A stretch of 64,000 nucleotides of DNA from Tribonema minus (lineage: Eukaryota > Sar > Xanthophyceae > Tribonematales > Tribonemataceae), in contig JAFCMP010000536.1 of the NCBI GenBank assembly GCA_017506865.1, positions 558,001 through 622,000 on the forward strand. Reading direction: 5' to 3'. The notes beneath the pieces were generated by a model. It saw only the letters and a program-made list of their open reading frames with translations. It searched no databases and was not told where the DNA came from. Both the position numbers and the translations under genes were made by a program. Every line of letters begins with the position of its first letter. Within the stretch, counting starts at the first letter, position 1. This document shows positions 13,301 to 26,200 of the stretch, piece after piece.

Positions 13301-14294
13301 GCGCTCACAACATGACTTGACACTGATTTCCTTTCCCTGACACTAGTTTCTTCTTCCTGTGCATGTCATAAAGGCTGCTGTGACTGATTGACTGAGCATA
13401 CACAAGGGATCTGCATAGGGGACTGGAGATGCATCACTGCATGGCAGTCTGAAATGCCATCTGCCACAGATCATTGTTCCATTCCAGCAGCATAATCATC
13501 ATCGAAGGCTTGGTGCCGGCTGTTTGCCATCCCAAGCCTGCATACAATGCTGGAGAAGGCGTATGTAGCAAAGTTTACCGAGGACTATGAGAGGCAGAAA
13601 GAGTGAAAACCTCACCAGACCGTTGTTGAAATCGATTCATGCCACTGTGCCTCACCTATGGCTCCCTCGAGGCCTCCCCAGCATAGATGTCTCTCTTGCA
13701 CGGAAGTAGCACTTGAAGTTGATGCTTGGCCGGGAACGGGGGTCATCCCATCAAATCCACTGTTGTTGATCGCTTTCATTATGTGCAGCATCGTCCATGT
13801 CTTTGATCGAACGAGTGTGAACATTGAAGCGCAGGGAAAGTCATGCACATGCGATCAGCACGGTTTTCGTTCACACCCGTTGCTCCCGCGCTCCACCTTT
13901 GGCACACGGCAAGCACATCCTCTGCTCGCATGCCAGCAGTAGCATCGGAGCATGCTTACGTATCACTACATTTGGAGACACCTCCACACTGCTTGACCGC
14001 CTCACCTAGAACTTAGCTGCTGGCGACAGCTTCGCCGGCCGGGTGCCTGGCATCGCACGCCGCTGCGCCCCGCCTATCAAAATCCTGCCTCGCCGTGGTC
14101 ATGTCATGTCATGTCAGAACACACAGTCTAGCACGCACACACAGAACGCGAACGCACCACCTCCCCCTCTCTCCTGCTTTCCTTGCCCCGTGACCATCAT
14201 CGCGACCCCGCGAGACATGTCGTTGCCGCCAGTCTCTCCGAGCTCGTGCGTGGTGTGCTGGATCTAGATTTGACGCCTTAGGCTGGATGCATCG
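10391..14294. other. Decayed, repeat-rich intergenic stretch
   Basis: Broken coding-like stretches occur, such as 11130-11412, 12283-12445 (MPDSAATPGDGEEDAVLL) and 13480-13940, with frequent stops and no recognised domain. They probably belong to one or more old mobile elements. A C-rich tract lies near 11099-11115. The segment 14040-14290 may hold the unseen first exon of the following gene. Confidence 0.35.
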
Positions 14295-15642
14295 TTGCTC
14301 AGCAGCGTATCCCCCACCGGAAAGCCGGTGAAAATAACCGTTCTGCCGTATCTGCGAAGAGATGCTTGCCGGACGGCTTGGGCTGCATTGCAGCCCAGGC
14401 TCTCGACCTCACACACACTCACTACCCACGAGACAGAGCAGCAACCGCAGCAGCAGAGAGCAGCAGGACAGCAGCACACAACAGCAACGGCGACTATATC
14501 CGCCATCCGCGGGGTCCGCTTCATCGCGGGCACCGTGTACAACCTTACCGCCGGCGTGGTGGTAGGTGCAGCAGTGGGCGCTACGCAGAGCGCGAAAGCG
14601 CAGATAGAGCACCACGCCCGCAACGCCACACACGCCATTGTGCAGCAGATGGCCTGGCTCATCCCAGGGCCACAGCAGCAACAGCAGGCCACCATCGCCG
14701 CGGCCCCCACAACTCCTGAGCACGAGGACAGCCAAGCTCAAGACCGGCAGCTCCAGGTTGAGTCTCTCGTCTCCGAGACTGCGCCTCTGCAGGATCCTGC
14801 TCTGCTGCTGCAGGACGGCGACGAGCAGCAGCAGCAGCAGAAGCAGCAGCACCACCACCAGCAGCAAGACACGGCCCAGCAGCAGCGACAGCAGCAAGCA
14901 CTGCTGCTCACCGAGACCCAGGAGCCTCAGGTGCCGCCTGTCGAGCTTGCCCCCTCTCGCCTTTTGACAACAGAGGTACTGGCCGCTTTGTGCCACAGCA
15001 GCGAAGGCACAGAGGTGTTTGAGCAGCAGCAGGTGCAGCAGGCACAGCAGCAGCACGCTACGTTTGAGACGTCAAGCGAGATAGTGCACGACAGCCTGTA
15101 CTACCTGCGCCAAGCACACAACTCGGACGTGGAGGCCGCCGCAACGACGCTTGATGTTGAAGCTGGAGCAGCAGCAGCTGACAGCGTCGTCAACAATGCG
15201 AAGCTGCTGCCGATTTTCAGCACGGAGAGCGAGGTTGTCAAGGACCGCCGCCTCTCTCAAGACGACCTCGAGGCGTCAAGCGTCACGGTTGCGGCCAGCG
15301 ACGACGGCGCGATGTCCCCCGCCATCGGCAGCACCCCAGCCAAGGTGCCGTCCACACTTCAAGTCGACATGCCGGCCGAGCGTGCCCAGGACCGTCCCCT
15401 GTGCCACGAGGACATCGCCGCCGCCACCGCCGCCTTTACGTCCTCCGTCGCCACTGATGAGGATGCCGCCTCCGCTGCCGCCGCCGCCGACGACGACAGC
15501 ACCGACAGCGCCGCCACCGCCGCCTTTACTTCCTCCATCGCTGATGATGAGGATGCCACCTCTGCTGCCGCCGCCACCGACGCCACTACTGCGTTCGACG
15601 CAGCCTTCGCAGACTCCGACAGCGCCGCCGCCGCCGCCGCCA

Positions 15643-15673
<31 letters not shown>

Positions 15674-18039
15674 TACTTCCTCCGTCGCCGCTGACGAGGA
15701 CGCCACTGCCGCTGCCGCCGCCGCCGACGCCGCCGCTGCGGTCGCCGCAGCCGTTGCCGACGGCAACAGCAGCGCCGCCGCTGCCGCCACCGCCTTCACG
15801 TTCTCCGTCGCTGCTGACGAAGACGCCGCCGCCGCTGCCGCCGCCGAGCAGCGCCGCATGGTAAGCGCTGAGCACTGCATGCATCATCGTAATCAGGACC
15901 GTCGTGCAACAGAGCGGAGTAGCCAAGCTGCGGTGGGCTGTGCGGCCTACGATACAACAGTGCAGCTGACTGCAATGAATTTGTATGCTGCTCCACTTCA
16001 AGTTTCACTTCAAGTTTTGAGTACCACAGCTGGATTCCCCGGGATGTTTCGCAGAATCATGTGTGTCAGCCTCCTGTTTGCAAGTACAAACTGCTAGGTT
16101 GCCGACATTCTGGTATGAAGTCAGGGCTGATGAACCTGTGCTGAAATGCGACATCTCTGAAATGCGACATGGCTCATCTGATGCATACAGTTACCATGCT
16201 CACCTCTTGCGCGCTCCTTTTCTCTCTGCGTCGTTCACAGCACCTGTACGCCGATGACGACGACGATGCGGCAATGCCTGGCTGTGGCATGTGCGAAGAC
16301 GCCTTCGAGGACTTCCTGAGAGGTATGTATGATAACCCATGCTGCAGGGTATGTCTCTGTTTCCTGACATGCCCCCCTTGAGATATGTAGGTAGCGCTGA
16401 TGCAGCACGCGCAAGCTTTATTGATGTCCGCACACCTGCACTTCTCCACTAGAGCATTTGCAGACGCCGCATGTTGTCAAAGTAGAATGCCAAGAGGTAG
16501 TGTTGTGCTGCTGCTGTATCTTGACAGAGTATCTGATACTTCGGAAGTATGCCAACAGTCAAGCAGTGCTCACCATTGTCGGACAGTGTCAGTGCTCAGC
16601 TCACCAACGTGACATATCCTGCCTGCCCCTGCCCCACCTCTCCCCCCCCCCCCCCAGCATACCCCCCCCCCCCCCCCCCCCTTTCTACTTCGAAGCAGGG
16701 GTCTTTAAGGGGTGCGGCGACGCCTTTAAAGCTACCAGTGACGCGTTCAACGCCGTCAGCGCCCCTTTCGACCCGCATCGCAAGAAGAAGCAGAAGGCTC
16801 CTCAAGTCGAGCAGAAGGCTGCGCTCACCGGAGAGCGTGTGTGACGCCAGGTGGCATGCGCGCGCCGCGGCACGCGCGCGCTGCGCGTGCCACCTGGCGT
16901 CGCACACGCTCTTGGGCGAGCGCTGCTGCCTTCTGCTCAACTTCAAGAGCTTTGTGCTTCTTCTGGTGATTCGGATCAAACAGGGCGCTGACGGCGTTGA
17001 ACGCATCACCGGTGGCTTTGAAGGCGTCGCCACACCCCTCGAAGACCCCCGTTTCGAAGTAGAATGGGGGGGGGGGAGAGGGTAGAATGGGGGGAGGGGG
17101 GGGGGCGGGGGGCGGGGGGTTGATTCAGTGCGCCAGAGTAGAATGCACTGATGTAGTGGTGTGCTGCACTTGTATCTTACAAGGCAGTTGGTTCAACTAT
17201 GGAGCAGTACTCACGATCGCAGAGCATCAGTGTCAGTGCTCAACCTACTGACGTGACATACCCTGCCCACCCCCACCGCACATCAACATGCCCCCCGTTG
17301 ACGTACCCTCCCCCCCCACCCTCGTTTCAACCAAGGCAGGGGTCTTCAAGGGGTGCGGGGATGCCTTCAAGGCGACCGGCGACGCGTTTAACGCCGTCGG
17401 TGCGCTTTTCGACCCGAATCACGACAAGAAGCACAAGGCTGTTGAGGTTGAGCACAAGGCAGCGCTCGCCCAACAGCGCGTGCGACGCCAGGTGGCGCCG
17501 CGCGTGCCGGTCTGCAGGCCCCCTCGCGCTGAGGTGAGAGAGGGCGCCTCGCTGCTGTTCAAGTGAAGTGCGGACGTGTGCGTTGTGCATGAGCCAGCGC
17601 TGCTTGTAGTGTAAGGTACTGCCTCAGGCTAGTTGTGTGTGTTTGAAAGGAGAAGGTGGCCGCACCTGTGTCGAGATGCATGAGCGATTCATCAGCACGT
17701 GGCGCCATCCCGGAGTCCTTGAGGCGCTTTCCAATAAACACGATTGGCAATGCAGCCATTTCTACGTACTAGCCCCCATCCCCATCGTTGACTGTTCTGA
17801 TACAGGCAAGCAACTGTAGCCAATGCGCAACCAGCATCCATTCACCTACAAACTGACCCCCCCGCCCCCCCGTCCCCCCCCCCCCCCCCCCCCCCTGCCC
17901 GCTTGTACAGGACCTCGACCTGCTCCTCCTGTCGCCAACTTCAATTGCCAACGAGAGGCAGCCCCGGAGCCGCAGCAAGTCCCCCGGCTCGGACGTTTGC
18001 GTGCGCTCGCGCTCTCCCGAGTCCACTGTCAGCAACTGA
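14295..18039 (+). CDS. Low-complexity Gln/Ala/Asp-rich protein with RS-rich C-terminus, 5' end unresolved
   Basis: Function unknown. Exons: open from about 14295 to 15860, then 16241-16322, 17340-17533, 17911-18039 with stop 18037-18039; all phases agree. The start coordinate is only where the open frame begins; no convincing in-frame ATG lies near it, so an upstream exon is likely. A possibly structured segment near 14510-14670 (IRGVRFIAGTVYNLTAGVVV) is followed by a poly-Gln region and then repeated TAAFTSSVAxDEDA units built on GCC repeats. The second exon is acidic with a CGMC pair. The third contains GVFKGCGDAFKATGDAFNAV, predicted amphipathic. The last exon ends with RSRSKSPG and RSRSPEST dipeptides, as in splicing-factor RS domains. 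The third exon exists in three copies (see inverted repeat). Confidence 0.5.
16683..17064. repeat. Large inverted repeat formed by a duplicated exon
   Basis: The left arm, 16683-16856, is a near copy of the exon at 17340 in sense orientation. The right arm, 16888-17064, is its reverse complement. The spacer is about 31 bases and itself GC-rich and partly self-complementary. C tracts flank the left arm and G tracts the right. The sense copy opens after an AG acceptor in the correct phase but meets TGA at 16842-16844, so using it would truncate the protein. The flanks (16481-16625 and 17140-17260) are also tandem copies of each other. Confidence 0.9.
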
Positions 18040-20270
18040 GCGTCCGCACACTCTCCGCACCCACGGGTCAGCATACATACCTACCCGGTGGCGCAGCTGA
18101 GCATCCGCCACGCGTCAACGCGCCGTCGTATAAGTCTTCGTCCCTGCTCTGGACCCAGTTCGGTGGGACCGGTGCAGGCAGGTGCGCCATAGCACGACAG
18201 CGCGCGCGTTTCCAGGCAGGTTGAGCGCTGTCACCTGCTGCCGCGCCTGCGCGATGCCGTCGGGCAGAGCGCGTGCACGAGCGCGCTTGCAGCGATACCG
18301 GGCACTGCTTCCCAGCGTTCCCCCTTCCCGCCCCCCCTATAGCAGTCATTATAGGTGCCCAGGCTTTTGCGCCCCCGTCTGACCGTAGCCACGTCTGTCG
18401 CTGGCGCATGATCGTCGTGACCGGACTGCCGCGATTCGCGTTCGCGTTCGCGTTCGTCCATCAGCGTACGCTCATTGATTGAATGATTTGTTGCGAGGCC
18501 GTATTCAGGCATCCCCTGCGTCCGCGCTGCCCGCTTTGGAATGTAGTTGGTTTGGTTTCGTAAATGGTGCCGGCTGGCTGACGGTTGTTTCTCCGTATTG
18601 AGCACGGTTTATGTGTGTTGTGGCAAGGCGCCGCATGTAGTCTGTGAGATGTCCACGGTGCCCCTGAGCAGCACTGCTTCATGCGGCAAGTACACAAGTC
18701 GCTGTGTGTCAGCGCTCATGTGTGCTTGCACGAGACGGCGCTGGTGTTCGTAATCTACTATTGCGTTCCAACATACGTCCAGCTGTTGCGCTTTTGTTGT
18801 TCCCTGCTCTGCACTGCGCGTATGCTCTGCTGCTTGTGTCAAGTGCATGTTATGCTACCATCAGTTGTGCTGCCATGGGTACTATGTAGGTATGCACACT
18901 CTGCCATGCATGTGCCCCCCCCCCCCCCCCCCCGCCCCTCCCCCTTCGACCAGCAAAACCTGGTCAGTTTACGCACATGCCATCTGGAATTTCATGGAGA
19001 CGTGATTGCCTGACATCAAACGTCGCACCCCCCCCCCCGCCCAGTACAGTATGGCCTGCCAGCATGTATATGCCCGCCCCCCATGCACTCACAAAGTCGT
19101 ACACATACAAGCGTCACCACAAGGCCTGGCGTCTGTTGATTGTTGTTGAACGCGCTGGGTGCATTTCAACATGCCATCAGGCCACACGCGCTGACCCTCT
19201 TTTCAAATGCTTGGTGCCACCTTTGGCAGACGACTCTACAAGTTGCTTGTGATGATTTTGATGTGCTGCAAAGAGAGGTGATCACATGCAAGCAGCTCTG
19301 CGCATATGTCGGCAAGCATGGCTGCATTCATGCGCCAGCCAGCCAGCTGCTGTGAAGGTGTTGTGCATGTCCATATTCACAAGTACAGGCGCAAAGTCTT
19401 TATGTAGAACAATCATGGTTGGTGGCTTCCAAAGCCTACAGCTGAAGCAAAGCTGCTGGTCTGATGAACACTACCAGGCAAGCTTCAGAGCACATCCTTC
19501 AACAACCAAGCAAGTGCGTTTCAACTTTGACTGATGCACCTTCTGCATCATAGAAGTACATGCGGTGAATTGTTTAAGCAAACGTCAACGGTCACGTGCA
19601 AGCAGAACGTCAGAAACAGCCCTGCGCAGTCTGAATTGCGGACGATGGCAGAACCTTCATTGACAGCAGTGACCATTGCAACATGCACACATTGTCTTTG
19701 CCAAAACCTGACGTGCAACACATTGAGCCTGATAAACCTCATCTGGAAGCCAGAAACCGGCGTTGCATGTTTGCTCCTTTCCGGAGGCGCGGTCGCACAA
19801 CGCGCGCAGGACGTCTGAAAAGCGCAACAATTCCTTGGGATCGCCTATCCTCACCGTCAGACACCGACTGTGCCTGCCACATCAACACAAACTTCAACAG
19901 AGACATACACGCCGTGCGCCCAGGGATCTGCCAGCATGCCATTGCCAGTCCCCCACATCAAGAGCATGACATGGACCAGGGCACAGCCTCTGTTGAGGCT
20001 TCTGCTGAGGACACACCACGACTTCAAGTTCAAACTTCAACCCTAGACCCCCTAAAACCCTCACCCTGATGTGCGCCCAGGTGTTGTCGGTGCATGACAC
20101 AGCACGCACGCATCAGTACCCGTACGGGCACAAATACGCACATACCCCGATTCGCGTTCCACCCACAACACCTAGCGTGCAGCCAGCGCATCAGCGCACT
20201 CGGGGGCAGTGTATTTCACCCCTAATCCAGACTCTGACCCAGACTCTAACCGGAAGCGCGCGTGCGTGCC
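18040..20270. other. Convergent intergenic region
   Basis: This separates the stops of a plus-strand and a minus-strand gene. It holds C tracts (about 18917-18933 and 19028-19040) and broken coding-like pieces, for example near 19240-19355 (DDFDVLQREVITCKQLC). None can be assigned. Confidence 0.4.
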
Positions 20271-23200
20271 TCAGGGGTCTGACAGGATGCCGTCTTCCGC
20301 GTGCCTTCGGCCGGGGGTGATGACGCGCGATCGCGGTCGGTTTGCGGGGGATCGCGATCGCCGCTGCGTGTGCACCGCGGCGCTCTGAAGCTGAGGATAA
20401 AATTAAGACAAGAATGAAGGCACAGGCAGCGGTGGAGCAGTTATTGACAGCACTGTCTGAGCATGTAGGCTGGCTGTGATTGGTGATGAAACATATCAAC
20501 AAACAACACTGACGCTAATCTTAAAATGACTAGACCTAACTAGTATGAGTTCAGAGATGGACAGGAGTTCCGCTTGTTGCACTTCTCAGTCGTGGCGCTC
20601 TGAAGCTGAAGGAACAAGGCAGTGGCATCTGCGGATGGGTAATCCGCGCCGTTGTACAAGTGACTAGACTATGACGCATAGCGAGGCACTGCGTCAACGC
20701 TGCATGGCAGCATTGCAGCATACGGCAGCACCTCCATCAGTGCGGCTGTTGTTTGAAGGTGAATGAGGAAATGCCGCCTGCGTGCTGCGCCGGTGCCATT
20801 CGAAGCGCATGCAGGTCGCGAAGTGCTAATGGCCAGGTGCAATGCTGCAATGCAGCAGCGCTCCACACGTCGCAGCACAGCAGCGCTCAACACGAGCACT
20901 GCGGAGCGCTGCAACGCAGCAGCGCATCCACCGTCGCAATATAGCTGTGCGTCACCAAACGTCATGATCGCAGGTCACAAAAATGACGTTGTTGACCCGT
21001 CAATGCTACCAGTAGTGCCGTGATGCAATATTTGAGTGGCAGCGCTCCACCATGCTGAAGACAGTAGAAGCACATCGTACTGAATTGACATGCCGCAGGG
21101 TTGCTGCCAGGGTCTCATTCTGTCAGTTGCATGTTTCTCTTGTACGAACCTGCTATCTGACGTACGAATCCGCTACTGTAGTACCCTGATGCAATGATGC
21201 AGTATTGTAGCAGTGCTCGACATGTTGAAGATGCTTTAGGCACGTCGCACCTTTACAGTTGCCCCCCTGGGCGCGTCCCTGCGGCGGGAGCGCCGTCTGA
21301 TGCGCGCTGGCTCATAGAGGTCTGCAACGAGCATCAAGGTAGAGTTTGAAGTATCAGCATACATGCGACATACACGTGTATATACATGTATGTCTTCGCT
21401 CCACGGTACTCCGATATTTTGGCAGGATGGTGCCATTTGCATCCACTCTCAAGTCAGGAGTCTCAAGGTGTATGGGAGAGTGAGGGGTTTCATGCCACTG
21501 TCTGCCTGCACTGTTGGGTCCATGCCATGTGAACTCATGATGCGCCTTCACAGTGCAACCAGCTCACACGAAAATTGACAAGTCCAACGCGGGGGAGGGG
21601 GGGGGGGGGGGGGAGACGCTAATAATTACCTTTTGGCTTTGACTTTCGTCGTGGGAACCGCGAGGCGGTGCCCTCTGTGTGTGTGTGTGCCTCCGCTGCC
21701 TTCAGAACCATCAGCCGCAGCTTGCTGAAGAAGCTCGCCTCTTTTTCCTGTGAGCACGGGAGTAGCCCAAATGCGCAGGTACAGCGGTATCAGGCATGCC
21801 GCGGGTGATACACTAGCGGTTGCACGGTTTACGCACACCAAGCTGCGTGCGTAGTGCTGCTACGATAGCATGGCGCTATATACATACATAGTGGTACACA
21901 ATCATCAGCCACAGGCTTCCTGAAGAAGTTTGCCTGCTTCTTCTCCTGCACGCGCAACCAGCCGGAACACACACAACATGCGTGTGCGGACGTACATACA
22001 TGGCATGCAGACTCTCCGGCACGTTCACTCCAACACGAACGCTTACATCAAACCTGATTCAAACCCTTCATCTACCAGCATACTTGCGCTTACAATAGTA
22101 ACGGTAAGGGCCCAGACAGGACACCCCATTCAGCCTACATCTCCATGTAGCGGTTGCCTAACTAACAATGGACTATGCGTCCGTTTCAACACCGCAATAC
22201 AAGATGATTCTGGCCATCACTGTACACTAGACATGACACGTGCTCTGCGCCAGAGCGCTACACACATCCGCGCCATCCACATGCGGCTCTCGCTTCAACT
22301 TGAACTTCACACGCAGTGACTCGCCTCATTCAGCGTCGTGGTACGCTGAACGCGTCAAAGCGACCATCAGTGCCAGTCGCCAACGCCTCCATTCTTAATT
22401 TCAGTGCTACTGATATAACACTTCGGCCATCTCTATAGACACTACTTGAAAGCAACGCATACTCAGCGCCAGCGCTTTGCACTCAAGCACCATCTGCCCA
22501 GGGCGTGAGCTTAGCGGCAACTCCATACTGCAAGCAGTGACGCACCTCATTCAGCGACCTGCGTTGCGGCATGCCGAACGCGCCGCATCGGCCATCAACG
22601 CCCGCCGCCGCCGCCGCGCTCCTCCGCCGCGCACCGCGGCTGCTCCGTTGCTGAGCGCTGCTGTGCCGCTCAACATCATCGCTGCCGCCGCTATTGCCAA
22701 GTTGCTGAACATCGACTCCGCCGGCGTTGCTGCCGCTGTTCTGCTGCACGCTGATGCCACGAAGCTGCGCGCTGTCACCGCTGTGTTGCTGAGCGCTGTC
22801 GCCGCTGCCGCGCTGCCGAGCGCTGCGACGGCTCTCGCGCGCGCGCATGACCGACGCGCGCCGCGAGATGGCCACCACCTGCCGTCACGCACCGACAAAA
22901 TGCACATAGCATGTGAAGGTGAAGCAGCATCGGGGACGAGGGCGTGCACGGCACGCGCCACGTGACAGGATGTAAATACTGTCGCGGCCCTCGCACGCAC
23001 ACATGCATGATCGATGCGCGGCGCGAGATGGCCATCACCTGCATTGAATGCGAGAGAGCGGAGCATGCATGTGTTTGTGGTAAAGTATCGGTGCTCCAAG
23101 CAAGTAGGGGGCGAAGGGGCGCACGGCTCAGCTCCCACACCATGTGACAGGTGTGTACATATATGCAGGGGGGGGAAGGGGGGGCGGGGGTGGGGGGGAG

Positions 23201-26200
23201 TGCACCCCTCAGCTGTAATGGCATGCAGCAGCGATCGTCATGTTGATCCACGCCTACATGCCCCAGTCTGCAAGAGCCGCAGACTCTTACTATGATCTCA
23301 CGAAGGCTTTGCCATGTACTGCTGCCTGTGTTGTGATGAGATGCAGCAATGCTCAGCATGTCAATCATGCTGAATGCACCTACACTGCCTACGTATGTGA
23401 GACGCTGCGTGCTGCAGATGTCACCAAAGCCTCAAACTGCGCAATTGCTGCTGAGCTCTTGTCTTCGTGCGTACCATTAAACGCAGACAGCTGCCCACGG
23501 CGCAGAACGTCACCGATGCAAACCCGTTGCGCATCCCACACAGTGCAGCCCTTCCACATTGCACCCCACTATTGACGGTGTAAACATCTATACACGTATG
23601 CAGTTGCAAATTCATCTACCCGCAACGTGCTACTTCACGAAGTACCACGACACCTGCCCATGCGATAGTGAACATACCTACTTAGCTGGGCACACATCCA
23701 TACACAAACACAGCGCGGCCACAGAAAGGTCTACCTACGGCATGCTATCACAATACATATCCATACAGTAAGTGGCCGTACCTACATACCTGAACCCTGC
23801 CCCGCTGAGCAACATGCGGCGGAGACATGAAGGTGTGTCGATCCGCCCCCTGCCGCTGCAATGACCCAGCCCTACCGCCCCCCCCCCTAGGGCTACCGAT
23901 GCTGCTACTAGGGTTAGCAGCGGACGCGGCCGCCGACTGTGCTGCGCGCGGCGCTGCCGCCGTCGCATCTCCAGGCGATGCCCCCAGGTCTTTTTGCGCT
24001 GCTGATACCATTACGCCGTTTAAAACTGTCGCCGAGGCCGGTGCCGCCGCTGGCGCTGTCGCGGTACTGGGCGGCTCTGCAGATGCCGCCAGGCATTCTG
24101 ACGGAGCTGCAGCACTGCATGATGCTGCTGCTGCTGCTGCTGCTGCTGCAGGCCCGGACTGCGCCACCGAGACCCCCGCGTCGTTGGTGGCGTTTGTGAA
24201 CTGTGCATGTTGAACTGCCGCCGCCGCCGCTTCATGCGATGTGGCTGTGGAATCTAGCTGAGCAACTGACACCGTCACAATGCTCAATTTGGCCGCCGCT
24301 CCCGATGGCACCAGTGCCGTCGCTATCGCAGCGGCGGGCGCCGACGGCGATCCCGCAGAGCGCGGCGCCGTTGACGCCGCTGCTGCGTCGTCCGACGCGT
24401 CGGCTGATCGCTGACGCATCGGCGCTGCAGCGGCCCCGCCAACTGGCAGCAGTGCTTCCGCGTGCGGAGAGGCGGGCAGGCGCGCTGCGTCACCGATCGC
24501 GTTGCTGGATGCATCTTCAGAGCGCTGCCACGATGACGCGGTACCAGTTTTGCAGTCTACCGGTTCGCACGCCGCCGCGCGCTGCGGCGCCGCTGCCGCT
24601 GCTGCTGCTGCTGCTGCCAGTGGTGCTGCTGGCGATGCGGCTTCGGGTGCTACTGCTGCGGAACAAGCGCCGCCATTGTTGCCGTCGCTGCTGCTGCATC
24701 CGCGGCGCGCACCCCCCTGCTGAGCATCTGCCACCGATGCCGCGTGCGGAGGGGTAGGTAGGCATGCCATATCTGCTGAGCGCTGCCGCTGCCGCCCCCT
24801 GGTGGTACCCTGCGTCGGTTGCTGGCTTGTGGATACCGGAACAAGGTTATTAACAACGTTGACAGCGTCTGCTGGCACGAGCAACCCCCTGCCAATGTCC
24901 CCGTTCTGGTTTTCCTGTGCTGGCGACAGCGCTCTGACGCTATGCTGGGGCGGATAGGGGTCGAGCTGGGGTGATAGGGGCCTTGGCTGGGGGGAGGGTG
25001 ATCCTTCTCTTGGGGGCAGCCGGGGGGGGCTCGGCCTGGGTGACAGGGGGCGATCTCCTGTTGCAAGGGGCAAGGGAGGGGGCGGGGGGGGGGGCGTGAA
25101 CAAGGAATACTTCAAGGCAATGGGCACAAAGACACCTTGAGGCAGCGTGCATACGACGTGTGAATAACGAAAAACAGGCCTTGAGAAGACACCACACAGC
25201 AACATGCACATGACCCGCGGCGTGTGTGATGACGATATTCGCGAGGCGCCCATACTTCATGCACCGCATGAGCGGAAGTTCGCAACTCACTCATTGTGAC
25301 TTACACATTTGTGAGCCGTGACGTATCGGGCGCCAACGGCGTACTTGCGCTTTGGAGCTCTCGCACGCTGCCGATGCTAATGCTGCGCATCACGCGGCCA
25401 TTGCAACTGACACTTGCATGCACGACAACCCCAAGGCAATTAGCGCGTTGTAGCTTTAGTGCGCATGCACGAGGACGAATGCAATTGGTGCGACCACAGA
25501 TTCAACGCGTGGATTTGCGCGCGTCAGCTCGGGGTTAGATCAAGAGTCAGGGTTAATCAAAGGGTAGGGTCAGATGTGATCACAGTGACATGGGCGGCAA
25601 TGCAACGAGTCCTCACCGAGGCATTTGCGGCAGCATTGAGCCAGAATGCGACATGCAAACGCAGGCATCTACGAACGCACACAGAGCTGCAGCATCGCTC
25701 TAGCCTTAAACACTGGATGGGCACCATCTTCAGCTTGAACATCACTTCCACCTCACCTGCGACTCTCCCACTCGGCGAGCCAGGGGGTAAGACATCAACT
25801 TCAGAGTCAAACATCACACCAACCTCACCTGCAACTCTCCCGCTCGGCGAAAGCAGGGGGTTTGCAGGGGGCGGGGACGGTGATCCCCTCACCCCCCCCG
25901 CCCCCTTAGCACTCGGCGACAGCAGCGCCGCGCTGCCGGGATAAGGGCACGGCGAAACGCGCCCCCCCGTCTGCTGAGCACTGGGTGATAAAAGGGGGTT
26001 GGCAGGGGGCGGGGAAGGGGATGTCCTGTCCCCCACACGCTGAGCGCCAGGGGGCAGTAGGGGGTTTGCGGGGGGCGGGGAAGGGGAAGCCCTGACCCCG
26101 CCCGGGGTTTGAGTGCCGGGGGTTGGGAGGGGGGTGGCGCGGGGCGGGGGGGAGGGGGATGGTTTGGCGCCCGTGCGGGTGGGGGAGAGTTTTGGGGAGT

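Noticed and set aside
15276-16001. Poly-Gly minus-strand frame
   Set aside because: Antisense of the GCC-repeat part of the plus-strand low-complexity gene.
22477-22965. 162-residue Ala-rich plus-strand frame
   Set aside because: Antisense shadow of the minus-strand exon 22878-22546, which has proper splice sites and an upstream echo.
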